Source: JBDTLH01 sp039934875
Lineage (GTDB): Bacteria > Acidobacteriota > Terriglobia > Terriglobales > Acidobacteriaceae
DNA length: 6,824 nucleotides
Reading direction: 5' to 3'
NCBI GenBank assembly: GCA_039934875.1
Contig: JBDTLH010000200.1
Location: 1 to 6,824 of the forward strand
Shown here: positions 6,704 through 6,824 of the stretch, piece after piece
Layout of the letters: each line of letters starts with the position of its first letter
How positions within the stretch are numbered: the stretch's first letter is position 1
Notes under the pieces: model-generated
Told to the model about the DNA's origin: nothing
Seen by the model: only the letters and a program-made list of their open reading frames with translations
The model's database searches: none
Position numbers and translations under genes: made by a program

Positions 6704-6824
6704 TTCTTCAACCCCGCCGCCCAGTTCGTCACCAGCGTCAAAGGCGTGATCGAGTTCAAGTCGGTGGGGACCGCCAACACCACCCTGCCATCTGGGGTGA
6801 TGTAATTCGGAGCGTTGCCGTTGA
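6700..6824 (-). CDS. 3' end of an upstream paralogue (probable PD40-propeller kinase), 5' part beyond the window
   Basis: Forty C-terminal codons are visible before the TGA at 6702-6700. They read from NGNAPNYITPDGRVVLAV to a final NWAAGLKK. The kinase downstream ends NWTAGLKK and shares the same layout before it: a [YF]-x-[IV]-T-x-DG-[RQ] strand, about 17 residues, then TPLxL and NW. This marks the gene as a close paralogue with the same propeller end; whether it has a kinase domain cannot be seen. Its stop overlaps the kinase start (AAATGAGC), so the two form an operon with coupled translation. Confidence 0.85.
   Translation of the reverse strand, partial: NGNAPNYITPDGRVVLAVPTDLNSITPLTLVTNWAAGLKK

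Overview
The window looks like chromosomal DNA of an Acidobacteriota bacterium, probably of the Terriglobia (subdivision 1) type. This is inferred from three things: a long serine/threonine kinase fused to a PD40-type beta-propeller, with a second gene of the same kind directly upstream; a secreted protein of a family I associate with acidobacteria (ARDSxGR, then DPV, then W[YF]SPEL motifs); and a heptamer-built palindrome in an intergenic gap. No taxonomic search was possible.

Left part (1-2980), all on the minus strand. A strong-looking promoter (TTGCTG-17-TATGAT, 2952-2980) precedes a B12-dependent acyl-CoA mutase catalytic subunit (1095-2912). A DUF2283-type small protein follows after 28 bp (827-1066, with a near-ideal Shine-Dalgarno). 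A GTG-started exported protein follows 81 bp later (1-745) and runs off the left edge. The mutase has Phe and Gln at the two positions that separate isobutyryl-CoA mutase from methylmalonyl-CoA mutase. It has no B12-binding domain, so it needs a small subunit that is not encoded here.

Middle (3148-4036), plus strand. A tRNA-Arg(UCU) gene with encoded CCA is followed at once by an imperfect 27-bp-arm palindrome built of NTCAGCT heptamers. Its right arm ends three bases before the ATG of a gamma-class carbonic anhydrase-family protein (3327-3860). That gene overlaps by ATGA a 59-residue two-helix membrane protein (3857-4036).

Right part (4046-6824), minus strand, convergent with the middle block. 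An 885-residue membrane-anchored kinase with an external propeller (4046-6703) has its start codon overlapping the stop codon of a partial upstream gene (6700-6824). The C-terminus of that upstream gene is nearly identical to the kinase's own, so the two are tandem paralogues.

I found no CRISPR array, insertion sequence, prophage gene, toxin-antitoxin pair or defence system. The points most worth a second look are the mutase's likely substrate, the palindrome beside a start codon, the coupled small membrane protein, and the overlapping kinase paralogues.
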